DNA from: Candidatus Aenigmarchaeum subterraneum SCGC AAA011-O16
GTDB lineage: Archaea; Aenigmatarchaeota; Aenigmatarchaeia; Aenigmatarchaeales; Aenigmatarchaeaceae
Length of the DNA stretch: 43,000 nucleotides
Direction: 5' to 3'
Assembly: GCA_000405245.1 (NCBI GenBank)
Contig: ASMQ01000004.1
Span: forward strand, 1 to 43,000
In this document: positions 7,677 through 15,927 of the stretch, in pieces
Layout of the letters: each line of letters begins with the position of its first letter
Position numbering within the stretch: position 1 is the first letter of the stretch
Notes under the pieces: model-generated
Told to the model about the DNA's origin: nothing
The model's database searches: none
What the model saw: the letters and a program-made list of their open reading frames with translations, nothing else
Position numbers and translations under genes: made by a program

Positions 7677-8773
7677 TAAATTTTCACCCTTCTAGACAAG
7701 AACCCCATTAGTCTCTCAGACGTACTGCTTTTCGCTCTTTTAGTTTTGTGCCGTCCTCTAGGTGCCTTTTTAACTTTCTTATGCCTATGTTTGACTTTTT
7801 TTGGTCTGTGTTTTGCTTTTTTAATATGATGCTTAACTTTTCTTTTTCTGATTTTTCGTTTTATTTTCTTAACCCTTTTAATTTTCGGTTTAGCCCTTTT
7901 CTTTTTCTCAATTTTTTTAGCCTCTTTTTTTCCAACCTTTTCTACCTTTTTAATTTCTGGTTTGACCGGCTTTATTTTTTTAATCCTCTTTTCAACTTGC
8001 GTTACTTTTTCTTTGAGCGCCTCCTTCCTTTGTTTGATTTTTTCAACTTTTTTCTTATGTCCTGAGATTATATTTTTAAGGTTGGTGAGTATAGGTATCT
8101 TGATAGGCCTCTTAACTAAAGAGTCAACTATTTTCATTTCCTTTTCGAGGGCTAGAATTTCATCTTCTATCGCTTTTTTTTCTTCATCTAAATTTTTTAT
8201 TTTATCTTCGTGTTGCTCGACTGTTTTAACATGTTCATGGATTTCTTTATCAAGACCCTCTACTAAGCCCTTAACCCTTTCATACTCGAGTGCGGCCTTT
8301 GCACTGACATTTTCAATTTGCTTAACTTCTTCTACTATATTTTCTTTAGACTGTTTCAAGGCTTCAAGATCTTTCATCGCCTTTTCAGCCTCCTCAAGTC
8401 TTCTATTTAATTCTTTTTCTAAAGATTCAAAATTGTCATGAGACACAGTGATGTTCTTTTCTGTTTCTGTTGATTCCTCTTCAAACTTTTGCGCCTGCCC
8501 TTCTAATTCTTCTTTTTTCCTTTCAAACTTCTCGACTTTTTTTACTACAATAGAAGGCGTTAGCTCCCTAGCAATGATTATAGGCTTTCCTATTGGCGGA
8601 TACCTCAACGTGACTAAATCATGTTCTTCCAAGAGCTTTACCCATTCCTCTATCTGGTTTTCATCGATGTTCAAAGCCTTGGCTGCTTCAGGAATCGTTA
8701 TTCGCCCCTTTTTCTTGATGAGATTTATTAGTTGATCAACCTGTGTTGATATAAGCAATTCTTTCAAATTCAT
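7676..8773 (-). CDS. Winged-helix, coiled-coil, Lys-rich-tail protein in the pilus operon
   Basis: 365 aa from the ATG at 8773, which overlaps the previous stop in ATGA. Residues about 1-70 form a helix-turn-helix/winged helix (QLINLIKKKGRITIPEAAKA, then EEWVKLLEEHDLV). Residues about 80-260 are a long Glu/Lys heptad-rich coiled coil. The last about 100 residues are extremely basic, with repeated KKVKH/KRKI runs. I know no characterised homologue. The tail could bind DNA, RNA or anionic lipid; the coiled coil should oligomerise. Its position directly upstream of the ATPase with 1-nt overlap argues for a role in pilus assembly or control rather than a chance neighbour. Confidence 0.75.
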   Translation of the reverse strand: MNLKELLISTQVDQLINLIKKKGRITIPEAAKALNIDENQIEEWVKLLEEHDLVTLRYPPIGKPIIIARELTPSIVVKKVEKFERKKEELEGQAQKFEEESTETEKNITVSHDNFESLEKELNRRLEEAEKAMKDLEALKQSKENIVEEVKQIENVSAKAALEYERVKGLVEGLDKEIHEHVKTVEQHEDKIKNLDEEKKAIEDEILALEKEMKIVDSLVKRPIKIPILTNLKNIISGHKKKVEKIKQRKEALKEKVTQVEKRIKKIKPVKPEIKKVEKVGKKEAKKIEKKKRAKPKIKRVKKIKRKIRKRKVKHHIKKAKHRPKKVKHRHKKVKKAPRGRHKTKRAKSSTSERLMGFLSRRVKI

Positions 8774-9645
8774 AGCCAATCGACCTTCCTAGCAAAATCT
8801 GTAGTAACATTTAATTTGGCAGGATAATTAATAAAGAAATCTGTTGTATTGAGCCCTATTTTTGTGCTAGTATCTACCTGTGTATCTTTCAGGTCAATAT
8901 GCATTACTGTGCCACCCGGCGTCAAATCCCCAAACTGTATTTTGAGAAAGAGGCCTGTGTGAGTCTCGTTTTTAATCGGAAGATTATTTGTCCACACTCT
9001 ATTCACATCGAACTCGTATTGGGGATACGGTTTAACAACACCATTTTTGTCTTCGACTGTCAAATTCACTTTAAGGCAGTATTGCGTGTTCCCGCAAGGT
9101 TGCCAATTAGGATCCCAGTCCGTGCATGTGTTGGTACAGTCAAAGAATGCATTCTTCATTTTTAGATAAAGAGTCACATTCTTTATGTAAGAGAAATTTG
9201 CTGGGTCAACATTGATGTCTAACTCTTTTTTTGCGAAGCTTGGCCAGCTGTATACAATATTCATCGGACTGATAGCTACTTGTGGCGGTAGATTTCCCAA
9301 TGTTATCTCAGTGCCCGCCGTATCTTCGAATCTCACACTAATAGTAGGATCGCTATAATAATTTTTTATGAAGTTCTGATAATTGTTAAGCTGAGTTCTG
9401 ATGTCCTTAGGAGCCGGCAAGGTATCATTGAATTCGGCTATATCGTCGTTTTTGTTTGGTGTTATGTTCATTATATTTTGAAAGCTATCTTGAGTGCCTC
9501 TCCAAGCATAGTAAACCCTTTCTGCGGAGACCTTGTCAGCTATTGCTTTTGATTTATCTAAGTTCGTTCCGGTCACTGTAAAAATGTAGGCTACTATTCC
9601 AAGCATTATTAAAAACACTGAAACTGTGTAAAGCAACCCTTTCAT
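8770..9645 (-). CDS. Large pilin-like protein with class III-type N-terminus
   Basis: 291 aa from the ATG at 9645 (ATGA overlap with the previous gene). The N-terminus MKGLLYTVSVFLIMLGIVAY is a short basic leader plus a hydrophobic helix, as in pilin-like proteins. The large outer domain is Asn/Thr/Asp-rich and contains four closely spaced cysteines (FFDCTNTCTDWD and QPCGNTQYCL) that could form two disulfides outside the cell. It could be a tip or adhesive minor pilin. No assigned family. Confidence 0.65.
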   Translation of the reverse strand: MKGLLYTVSVFLIMLGIVAYIFTVTGTNLDKSKAIADKVSAERVYYAWRGTQDSFQNIMNITPNKNDDIAEFNDTLPAPKDIRTQLNNYQNFIKNYYSDPTISVRFEDTAGTEITLGNLPPQVAISPMNIVYSWPSFAKKELDINVDPANFSYIKNVTLYLKMKNAFFDCTNTCTDWDPNWQPCGNTQYCLKVNLTVEDKNGVVKPYPQYEFDVNRVWTNNLPIKNETHTGLFLKIQFGDLTPGGTVMHIDLKDTQVDTSTKIGLNTTDFFINYPAKLNVTTDFARKVDWL

Positions 9646-10079
9646 TTTAACCACAACTCCAATTCTGCTAGACCATATCTGTCTTTATCATTATTTGTAA
9701 AGATCCTTTTTACTTTAACTATATCGTTTACTTTAGAGCAACCAGTTTTTGTCGCATTAAATATGTCTTCCAAAACAAAACCACTCTGATATTTGTAAAC
9801 ACTGAGTGTTATGTTTCCGCAAAATTGCGATGGAAATACCTGCATTTGCGTTTGCAAGTCAGAGTTCACAGTACTTGCTGATTGCTGTACATAATCCTTG
9901 AGAGTTCCCTCTTGCTGCAAAACAGCCAAAATATCATTTCCAAAAGAGCTCAATTGCTCTCTTTCGGAAAAATTTCCTGTGTTCACCGATAGTAAATTCA
10001 CTATTATGAAAGACATTACAACTGCCGTTATAGCCGCCATTACAGCATCCAGAGTAAAAACAAACCCTTTTCTATTCAT
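9642..10079 (-). CDS. Pilin-like protein (FTLDAVMA type)
   Basis: 145 aa beginning MNRKGFVFTLDAVMAAITAV: a short basic leader ending in KG and a hydrophobic helix. It is a common minor-pilin type in archaeal pilus operons. The outer part carries two cysteines (SQFCGN and TGCSKV) that may pair. It overlaps the upstream gene by 8 nt and the downstream gene by 4 nt, so it is translated as part of the operon. Confidence 0.65.
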   Translation of the reverse strand: MNRKGFVFTLDAVMAAITAVVMSFIIVNLLSVNTGNFSEREQLSSFGNDILAVLQQEGTLKDYVQQSASTVNSDLQTQMQVFPSQFCGNITLSVYKYQSGFVLEDIFNATKTGCSKVNDIVKVKRIFTNNDKDRYGLAELELWLK

Positions 10080-10485
10080 ATGTCTTTATCACCATCTGCA
10101 TTTTTTGATTATTGACTTTGACAAATCTGACCATTGATGCTATAGAATTTGCACTCTGATCGTCAAAACCGAAACTAGAAACTCCATTGCATATCGGAGT
10201 ATTGTTATTAAATTGAACAAAAACATCGAACCTCTCAGCCCCTATATCAGATTTTATATTTGCATAGGTCTGATTAGCCAAACCTATTATTTGATTGCAA
10301 AGCAGAATATTTTCGTTCCCTAACCTACTTGATGTCAGATAGTCTCCTATAGAATTTGCTTTGTCTTTTAGTTCTATGTTTTGTGTTGACGGAGTAATGA
10401 ACCAGAAATAGACTATAAAAATTATTATCATAAAAAATATTGAAAGTGAAACCAACAAATCTGATGAAAAAACCTGTCCTTTCAT
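10072..10485 (-). CDS. Pilin-like protein (FSSDLLVS type)
   Basis: 137 aa starting MKGQVFSSDLLVSLSIFFMI: leader KG, then Q and a hydrophobic helix, as in class III signal peptides. The remainder is a small domain with two cysteines (LLCNQI and PICNGV). It lies 1 nt after the preceding ORF and overlaps the next by 8 nt. Probably a minor pilin. Confidence 0.65.
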   Translation of the reverse strand: MKGQVFSSDLLVSLSIFFMIIIFIVYFWFITPSTQNIELKDKANSIGDYLTSSRLGNENILLCNQIIGLANQTYANIKSDIGAERFDVFVQFNNNTPICNGVSSFGFDDQSANSIASMVRFVKVNNQKMQMVIKTYE

Positions 10486-10486
10486 G

Positions 10487-10897
10487 TTACCACGAGATAT
10501 AGATTGTATTTGCTATATTTTCTACTTTTATAGTCTTCCTTTCGACTTGAAATGGTATTGTAGTGGTCTTGTTTCTTACCTCATCTGTTACAAAATTTTC
10601 TATGGAAACGAGGTCACTACTAACCTGGCAAACAACCGTTTTGTTTCCAACAATTATTGTATAACTTAGTTCAAAGATTTTTGGTGGCAATGTTAGATTT
10701 TGAGTAAATCCCGGCCCATAATAAAATGCAGCATCAATCTTGTCCGCAATATTGGAGCATAGAACATCAAGATTGCGTTGTCTTTCTGTTTTTTGCAAAA
10801 GGTTTTCTCTACTGAAAGCCGAAACAAAAAAAACTAATATAAACAACAAAACCACTACGGCAATGCTCATGAACTCTGTTGATACTTGTGCTTTCAT
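10487..10897 (-). CDS. Pilin-like protein (VSTEFMSIAV type)
   Basis: 136 aa from the ATG at 10897 (MKAQVSTEFMSIAVVVLLFI). The start at 10909 is rejected because it overlaps the preceding coding region and would lengthen the leader. Cleavage is expected after KA, before Q. Two cysteines are present. Part of the run of small pilin-like genes that opens the operon. Confidence 0.65.
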   Translation of the reverse strand: MKAQVSTEFMSIAVVVLLFILVFFVSAFSRENLLQKTERQRNLDVLCSNIADKIDAAFYYGPGFTQNLTLPPKIFELSYTIIVGNKTVVCQVSSDLVSIENFVTDEVRNKTTTIPFQVERKTIKVENIANTIYISW

Positions 10898-10898
10898 T

Positions 10899-11303
10899 TT
10901 AACCCACACTAGTTACGTTGACATTACTGGAGAGCATTTCAAGTTTTAAAACTCTATAGCCAGGGTTGACGGGTAAAGTTCCTGTCATATTTGCTTTCGA
11001 AACAGCGATGAAATCGGATACGCCAGATGGGGTGAAAACACTTATTTTTACAATTCTATTTGAAACAGAACTTTTTGTGGAATCGTAACCTGCAGGAAAA
11101 TAAACGCTGATTGTGCTTCTTGCTCCAGGACCTTGGGCATAAAGACTGTTTGCTTCAGCAGCAATTATGTTCGCAGCAATTTCAGCTTGCCTAGTTCTTG
11201 TTGCAATTTCATTCTGTTGCCAAATATAGGCAGAGAGCGGAATTATAATTGCAAGAACGGCGCCAACGATCATCATCAATTCTATTGCCGATTGAGCTTT
11301 CAT
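10899..11303 (-). CDS. Pilin-like protein (QSAIELMMIVG type), first gene of the pilus operon
   Basis: 134 aa, MKAQSAIELMMIVGAVLAII at the N-terminus, a clear archaeal class III signal with the QSAxExxM motif including the +5 Glu. The mature domain is short and free of cysteine. It is the first gene of the minus-strand operon, divergent from argS across a 74-nt promoter region. Confidence 0.7.
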   Translation of the reverse strand: MKAQSAIELMMIVGAVLAIIIPLSAYIWQQNEIATRTRQAEIAANIIAAEANSLYAQGPGARSTISVYFPAGYDSTKSSVSNRIVKISVFTPSGVSDFIAVSKANMTGTLPVNPGYRVLKLEMLSSNVNVTSVG

Positions 11304-11349
11304 ACTTTTAGTTATGCGTCTTGAAACAAAAAGCTTTCATTTGTAAACC

Positions 11350-11356
11350 TTTAAAT
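11350..11356 (+). promoter_or_regulatory. TATA box for argS
   Basis: TTTAAAT is centred about 25 nt upstream of the argS ATG, predicting a leaderless mRNA. The same promoter geometry recurs at many genes in the window. Confidence 0.55.
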
Positions 11357-11377
11357 TGAAATAAACAAATCTCTAAT

Positions 11378-13051
11378 ATGCAAAACCCTTGGCTCTTTCT
11401 GAAAGAGCATATAGCAAAAAACATCGGAGCCAAATTAGAGGACATTGAAGAGCCAATAAAAGAAGGCCTGGGGGATTTTGCTTTCCCGTGCTTTAACTTG
11501 GCAAAAAAAGAGAGGAAAAACCCTCATGATATTGCAAATAATATAGCAAAAAATTTTCATGCAGACCCTATTAAAGAGACAAAATCCATCGGTGCTTATG
11601 TAAATTTCTATGTAGACTGGCAAGAATTCTCGAAAAGGTTTCTCCCTATGATTAATGATAAATATGGAAGTTCCGACGTCGGTGGAGGCAAAACCGTTAT
11701 AGTGGAGCACTCTGATCCGAATATTGCAAAACCAATGCATGTTGGCCATTTGAGAGCTACAGTAATAGGACAATCTATTTATAGAATATACAAATTTCTA
11801 GGATACAGATGCATAGCCTGGAATTACATCGGAGACTGGGGTACACAGTTCGGCAAGGTCATTACAGCCTATAAGAGATGGGGTTCTCCGCAAAAGCTAA
11901 AGAAAGATTCTATAAAAGAACTTTTTAGACTTTATGTAAAGTTTCATGAAGAGGCAAATAAAGATTCTAGTCTGGATGAAGAGAGCAGAAGATGGGTTAA
12001 AAAATTAGAAGACGGAGACAAAGAGACTGTGAAGTTATGGAAACAGTTCAATGACCTAACTTTGAAGGATCTTAAAAAAGTTTACAAATCCATGGATGCT
12101 GAGTTTGACCTATATCTCGGAGAAAGTTTTTTCAACAGAATGGCGAAAGAATCCATTAGAGAGGCTGTTGAAAAAGGTATAGCAACAAGAGACCCAACCG
12201 GAGCTATAGTCGTAGACTTATCAGAATACGGTTTACCGTCATTTTTAATACAAAAATCCGACGAAGTAACCCTTTATCCCACTAGAGACATTGCTCTGAT
12301 GAAATACCGATATGACAAATACAAATTTTATAGAAATATTTATGTTGTCGGTTCGGAACAAAAACTCCATTTCCAACAAGTGTTCAAGACATGTGAACTT
12401 CTTGGGATAAAAGGCGTTGAAAAGTCTGTTCACGTTGATTACGGATTAATGTCACTGCCTGAAGGAAAACTATCTACAAGAGAAGGGAGAGTAATATTCC
12501 TTGAAGATTTGATAGAGAAAGCAGTTGAATTGGCGAGAAAAATTGTTGAGAAAAAGAACCCTAAACTCTCTAAAAAAGAAAAGGAGAATGTTGCAAAATC
12601 TGTCGGAATCGGGTCAATAAAGTTTAATGATCTTTCCAACGACAGAATACATAACATAACCTTTGACTGGAAAAGAATGCTGTCAGTGGAGGGAAAATCC
12701 GCTCCCTATATTCAATACACATATGCAAGAGCAAGTTCAATTCTAAGGAAAGCTAAAACAAAACCCAGAGGCAAAATAAAATTGGAAGAACCATTGGAAG
12801 AATCTATAGCAAAGAAGCTGGCTCAGTTTCCGGAAATTGTAGAGAAGTCAGCGAAAGAATACAAACCGCATTTTATTGCAAATTACTGTTTTGAATTGGC
12901 TGAGATATTCAATGCCTTTTACCAAAAACTTCCTGTATTAAAAGCTGAAAAAAATGTAAGAGAGTCAAGACTGAGACTTGTAGAAAATGTTAAGGTCGTT
13001 TTAAAAAACGGTCTTTACCTTCTCGGAATAACTGCTCCGGAGAGAATGTAG
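11378..13051 (+). CDS. argS: Arginyl-tRNA synthetase
   Basis: 557 aa. Domains in order: N-terminal Add1 domain (GDFAFPCFNLAK), class I catalytic core with the HIGH-type motif HVGHLR after HSDPNIAKPM, a stretch GDWGTQFGK typical of ArgRS, and the LPEGKLSTREG region in the place of KMSKS, then a C-terminal DALR anticodon-binding helical domain (YTYARASSILRKAK). It charges tRNA-Arg in the cytoplasm. Length is typical of archaeal enzymes and the start is supported by the leaderless promoter. Confidence 0.96.
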   Translation: MQNPWLFLKEHIAKNIGAKLEDIEEPIKEGLGDFAFPCFNLAKKERKNPHDIANNIAKNFHADPIKETKSIGAYVNFYVDWQEFSKRFLPMINDKYGSSDVGGGKTVIVEHSDPNIAKPMHVGHLRATVIGQSIYRIYKFLGYRCIAWNYIGDWGTQFGKVITAYKRWGSPQKLKKDSIKELFRLYVKFHEEANKDSSLDEESRRWVKKLEDGDKETVKLWKQFNDLTLKDLKKVYKSMDAEFDLYLGESFFNRMAKESIREAVEKGIATRDPTGAIVVDLSEYGLPSFLIQKSDEVTLYPTRDIALMKYRYDKYKFYRNIYVVGSEQKLHFQQVFKTCELLGIKGVEKSVHVDYGLMSLPEGKLSTREGRVIFLEDLIEKAVELARKIVEKKNPKLSKKEKENVAKSVGIGSIKFNDLSNDRIHNITFDWKRMLSVEGKSAPYIQYTYARASSILRKAKTKPRGKIKLEEPLEESIAKKLAQFPEIVEKSAKEYKPHFIANYCFELAEIFNAFYQKLPVLKAEKNVRESRLRLVENVKVVLKNGLYLLGITAPERM

Positions 13052-13071
13052 GAGGTTTAAAGCTAGTAAAA

Positions 13072-13170
13072 TCATTTACTCTTTTTTAATTGCTTTATTT
13101 TTATCTCTTTCAAAATCTCTATTCCACCCTTAATTTCGTCCAAATTATTTTCCATTTCACCAATCATCAT
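13072..13170 (-). CDS. Possible 32-aa amphipathic micro-protein
   Basis: A minus-strand ORF starting with two ATGs right after the TudS-like paralogue (6 nt gap) encodes MMIGEMENNLDEIKGGIEIL and a Lys/Ile-rich end. It is predicted to be helical and amphipathic. Codon use fits the genome and the position in an operon is plausible, but an ORF this short may be chance. Confidence 0.3.
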   Translation of the reverse strand: MMIGEMENNLDEIKGGIEILKEIKIKQLKKSK

Positions 13171-13176
13171 GATCGC

Positions 13177-13680
13177 CTACGAATATTTTATTAGAGCATT
13201 TAATTTTTCCATCGAACTAAACAAGTTATTCATGTTTATTCCAACTATTGGGACCTGAAAATTCTTTTTCCTCATCTCCTCTTCAAGCTCCTCAATGAAA
13301 ATTCCTTTGCCAGGCGTATTCTTTGTCCCGTTGGTTATTTGATGCACGGCATATGTTGGTGAAAACTCAACACCGAGTAATCCAACAACATTGTAATTTT
13401 TCTGTTTATATTTCTGTATTTGTTCTAAGATTAGTTTTGAAAATTGTCTGCAAATTTTTCTGAATGATTTGGTATCATAATCGTCCTTGGTTTTAGGTTT
13501 TCTGTCTAGTCCAAAGTATTCTGTTTCCGGATCAGGCATTTGGACTATTCCGACTCCAGCCTCAGCAAAGAATTCAAGCAATTCTTTTACTGCTCCAGGA
13601 TACTTTTCCATGCCAACAGGCAACACGTTCTGGTTCAACAGACAATGCGAAACAAAAATGACCCTTTTGCTCCTTTCCAT
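13177..13680 (-). CDS. TudS/DUF523-like paralogue lacking two cluster cysteines
   Basis: 167 aa, clearly homologous along its whole length to the protein at 2120-2629 (shared FVS.C.LNQNVLP, FGLDRKPKTK, GVLGVEFSP, PGKGIFIEE). Of the three family cysteines only Cys13 (SHCLLN) remains: the second is Asp (MPDPE, residue 50) and the third is Tyr (FSPTYAV, residue 110). A [4Fe-4S] cluster of the TudS kind is therefore unlikely. The fold is probably kept for another task such as binding without desulfurisation. TATAATA about 25 nt upstream supports a leaderless start at 13680. Confidence 0.62.
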   Translation of the reverse strand: MERSKRVIFVSHCLLNQNVLPVGMEKYPGAVKELLEFFAEAGVGIVQMPDPETEYFGLDRKPKTKDDYDTKSFRKICRQFSKLILEQIQKYKQKNYNVVGLLGVEFSPTYAVHQITNGTKNTPGKGIFIEELEEEMRKKNFQVPIVGINMNNLFSSMEKLNALIKYS

Positions 13681-13892
13681 GAGAATCCCTAAAGCCCCTA
13701 CCCTATTATATAGTTAAATTCATATATAAAGTTTACTCGTGCAGAGTAGTGAAAGCGAATGGCGATACGGCGATTAACGACGAGGTAATAAGCAATAAAT
13801 ACATTCGGAGCTTATGTGGTTAGATACAGAGCAAAAAGAAAGGTTTTAAAAGTTTTGCCTAGCAGTGTTTATTACCCTCCAAGTGATAAAAA

Positions 13893-15032
13893 ATGCCAAT
13901 ATTCGGTAGAGACCCAAAAGATAGCATCGCAGAGATAGTCAAAGATCTCTTAGACGGTGAGGAAATAACTGCCTCAGAGCAAGACATATTTCTAAGAACT
14001 AGATTTCCTGAAATTGCAAGGATCGCTTCATCACAACTTGAAGCTGCGAGAGAAGATTATGGAACAAGGTACGAAGGGCCTACATTTGTACCCACTGTTG
14101 TATCTAGTATCCATAGGCATGCTCCGAACTTTTTTGATAACGCTTTTGTAAACACGCCTGTATTCTATAAAAGATTTTCTTTTGTAACAGACTTTGAAGA
14201 TATGAACATTTCTGAAAAACCATATGGTGAATTTCCAGAAGACGTCAGAAGAGAAAATCTGAGAGTTAAAAAAGATTTTAATTCAGTCTTAAATCAAAAT
14301 GCTTCTGCGGTTTTATGGAGAGCCCAGAAATGCGAGGACTTGGATGTTATTGGTTCCTTTAATTTTATTGATGAGCCTGACAGAGCAGAATATTTGAGGA
14401 TGGCTAAAATTCAGAGGGAAGCCTTTGGAACAGTAGTCAGGAAGGGTGGAGCACTTGATATCTGCATGCGTGTTTTCAAAGAAGATCCAGATTATCCATA
14501 TGCAGGCAATACAGCAGCTCAGATATTGAGACTGGGAGGTAGAGTATGGAATTATGGTGGTGGTGAGAAGTTTATAATTCATGAATTAGCGCGTACGCTT
14601 CCAAATTGGCGTAATCTTGTTTTAGGTTACAGTCCTGATCCAAGACATGTTGAAGAACAGACATCAATAAAAGCACGAAGGTATAAAGACACTATTTCAG
14701 AAAAAGCAGAACCAACTTATGGAGAACTACTTGCTCTGCAAGCTTACCTTAGAAGAAAATATACAGACAGCGATTTGAATTTGGTATTGAGAGGAACCGA
14801 AACAACTGTCATTCACAGAGAAGTTTTCACAGGGCAAAAACCAACATCTGAGGAACCACAGCTCCATCGCTATTTTGATGCAACAATATTTTATAACTAC
14901 CCTCAAATGTTTGTTCCTATTGCCGAGGGCATAAGGGTACACATAGACGTTGAAAGCATTGCAGGAAGGCAGATTTATTTAGCTAACGACAGACCCGCTT
15001 ATGCTAATAGCAATAATAGGCATAGCAGGTAA
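13893..15032 (+). CDS. Unknown 379-aa soluble protein
   Basis: No family recognised. The protein has no signal peptide or membrane helix and few cysteines. Its length, normal codon use and a leader with AAGTGAT before the ATG support a real gene. The N-terminal 60 residues are helical and acidic (KDSIAEIVKDLLDGEEIT). The rest is mixed alpha/beta with many Arg, Tyr and Phe, and a late segment (QMFVPIAEGIRVHIDVES) looks like beta strands. It ends two bases before a convergent TrmB-type regulator gene. A metabolic or nucleic-acid role cannot be inferred. Confidence 0.6.
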   Translation: MPIFGRDPKDSIAEIVKDLLDGEEITASEQDIFLRTRFPEIARIASSQLEAAREDYGTRYEGPTFVPTVVSSIHRHAPNFFDNAFVNTPVFYKRFSFVTDFEDMNISEKPYGEFPEDVRRENLRVKKDFNSVLNQNASAVLWRAQKCEDLDVIGSFNFIDEPDRAEYLRMAKIQREAFGTVVRKGGALDICMRVFKEDPDYPYAGNTAAQILRLGGRVWNYGGGEKFIIHELARTLPNWRNLVLGYSPDPRHVEEQTSIKARRYKDTISEKAEPTYGELLALQAYLRRKYTDSDLNLVLRGTETTVIHREVFTGQKPTSEEPQLHRYFDATIFYNYPQMFVPIAEGIRVHIDVESIAGRQIYLANDRPAYANSNNRHSR

Positions 15033-15033
15033 G

Positions 15034-15855
15034 TTACTTTAGATTTTGCCACCAAAATTCAAAATTTTCTTTGAACGCAGAAATTAGAACAGGATTATTA
15101 AAAATAACCATTTCATACTTTCTTTCATAATCTGACCCTGGTAAGCCATACATAGGAACATTTAAGCCTTCTTTTGAAATTTCTATATTAACAGCCGCGA
15201 CTTTGTCATCTATCACGTGTCCTCTAACAAGACCTAGATAACCAATTTTTATTTTGATTCCAAGTTGTTTAGCTCTCTGAATATTTTTGAGTACTTCTAT
15301 TTTACCTTTAGGATCAGAAACAACTGTTCGAATTTTTACGCCCTTTTTAATTAAATCTTTTACTATAGAATTGAAAGTGGGTTCTCTTACCCATGACATG
15401 TCTCCGGAGAAAACTAAAATTTCTTTTTTGGCTATTTTCTTTTGATCATCCAATATTTTAGTTATGTTGCTTCGCTTCTCCATTGCCCAGATGTCCCACT
15501 TTCCTTCCGGAACTTCAATTTTTTCCACATCACTATTCAAAGAATCAACTGCAGCCTTCACACCATCTTCTAATTTTTTCAATTCATACTGCATGTCATT
15601 TTTTTGTATGTCAATAAAATTTTTCAAAGCCTTGTCAACAGGCAAAGGTTTGAACTTTTTTGGTCTTGTTTTAGAAATCAAGACAAAGCCTTTTCTTTGC
15701 AATTCTGTTACTGTATCGTAAACTCTGGGTAAAGGTATATTTCCGACCTCGGAAATATTTTCAGCTGTTGCTAAACCTAGTTTTAGAAGTGTCAAATACG
15801 CTCGAGTCTCGTAATCTGTTAAGCCAAACGACTTCAAAACCGCTTCTGGCTGCAT
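15034..15855 (-). CDS. TrmB-family transcriptional regulator
   Basis: 273 aa. Residues 1-80 form the TrmB winged helix (GLTDYETRAYLTLLKLGLAT, then NIPLPRVYDTVTELQRKGFV), followed by a short coiled coil (residues about 85-115) and a C-terminal effector-like domain (EILVFSGDMSWV, VKIRTVVSDPKG). TrmB proteins are archaeal sugar- or metabolite-responsive regulators. The target genes are not evident: both flanking genes point in other directions or are unrelated. The effector domain is at the short end for the family. Confidence 0.85.
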   Translation of the reverse strand: MQPEAVLKSFGLTDYETRAYLTLLKLGLATAENISEVGNIPLPRVYDTVTELQRKGFVLISKTRPKKFKPLPVDKALKNFIDIQKNDMQYELKKLEDGVKAAVDSLNSDVEKIEVPEGKWDIWAMEKRSNITKILDDQKKIAKKEILVFSGDMSWVREPTFNSIVKDLIKKGVKIRTVVSDPKGKIEVLKNIQRAKQLGIKIKIGYLGLVRGHVIDDKVAAVNIEISKEGLNVPMYGLPGSDYERKYEMVIFNNPVLISAFKENFEFWWQNLK

Positions 15856-15927
15856 GTTATCACTTTTAATTTTATTTCAGTTTCACTCGGTTAACCGGAA
15901 TTTCTAAAAGCTAGTTGATTAGCTGAA

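Noticed and set aside
7748-8441. Long Phe- and Ser-rich ORFs on the plus strand.
   Set aside because: They are antisense to the Lys/Glu-rich coiled-coil gene, whose A-rich codons keep the other strand open.
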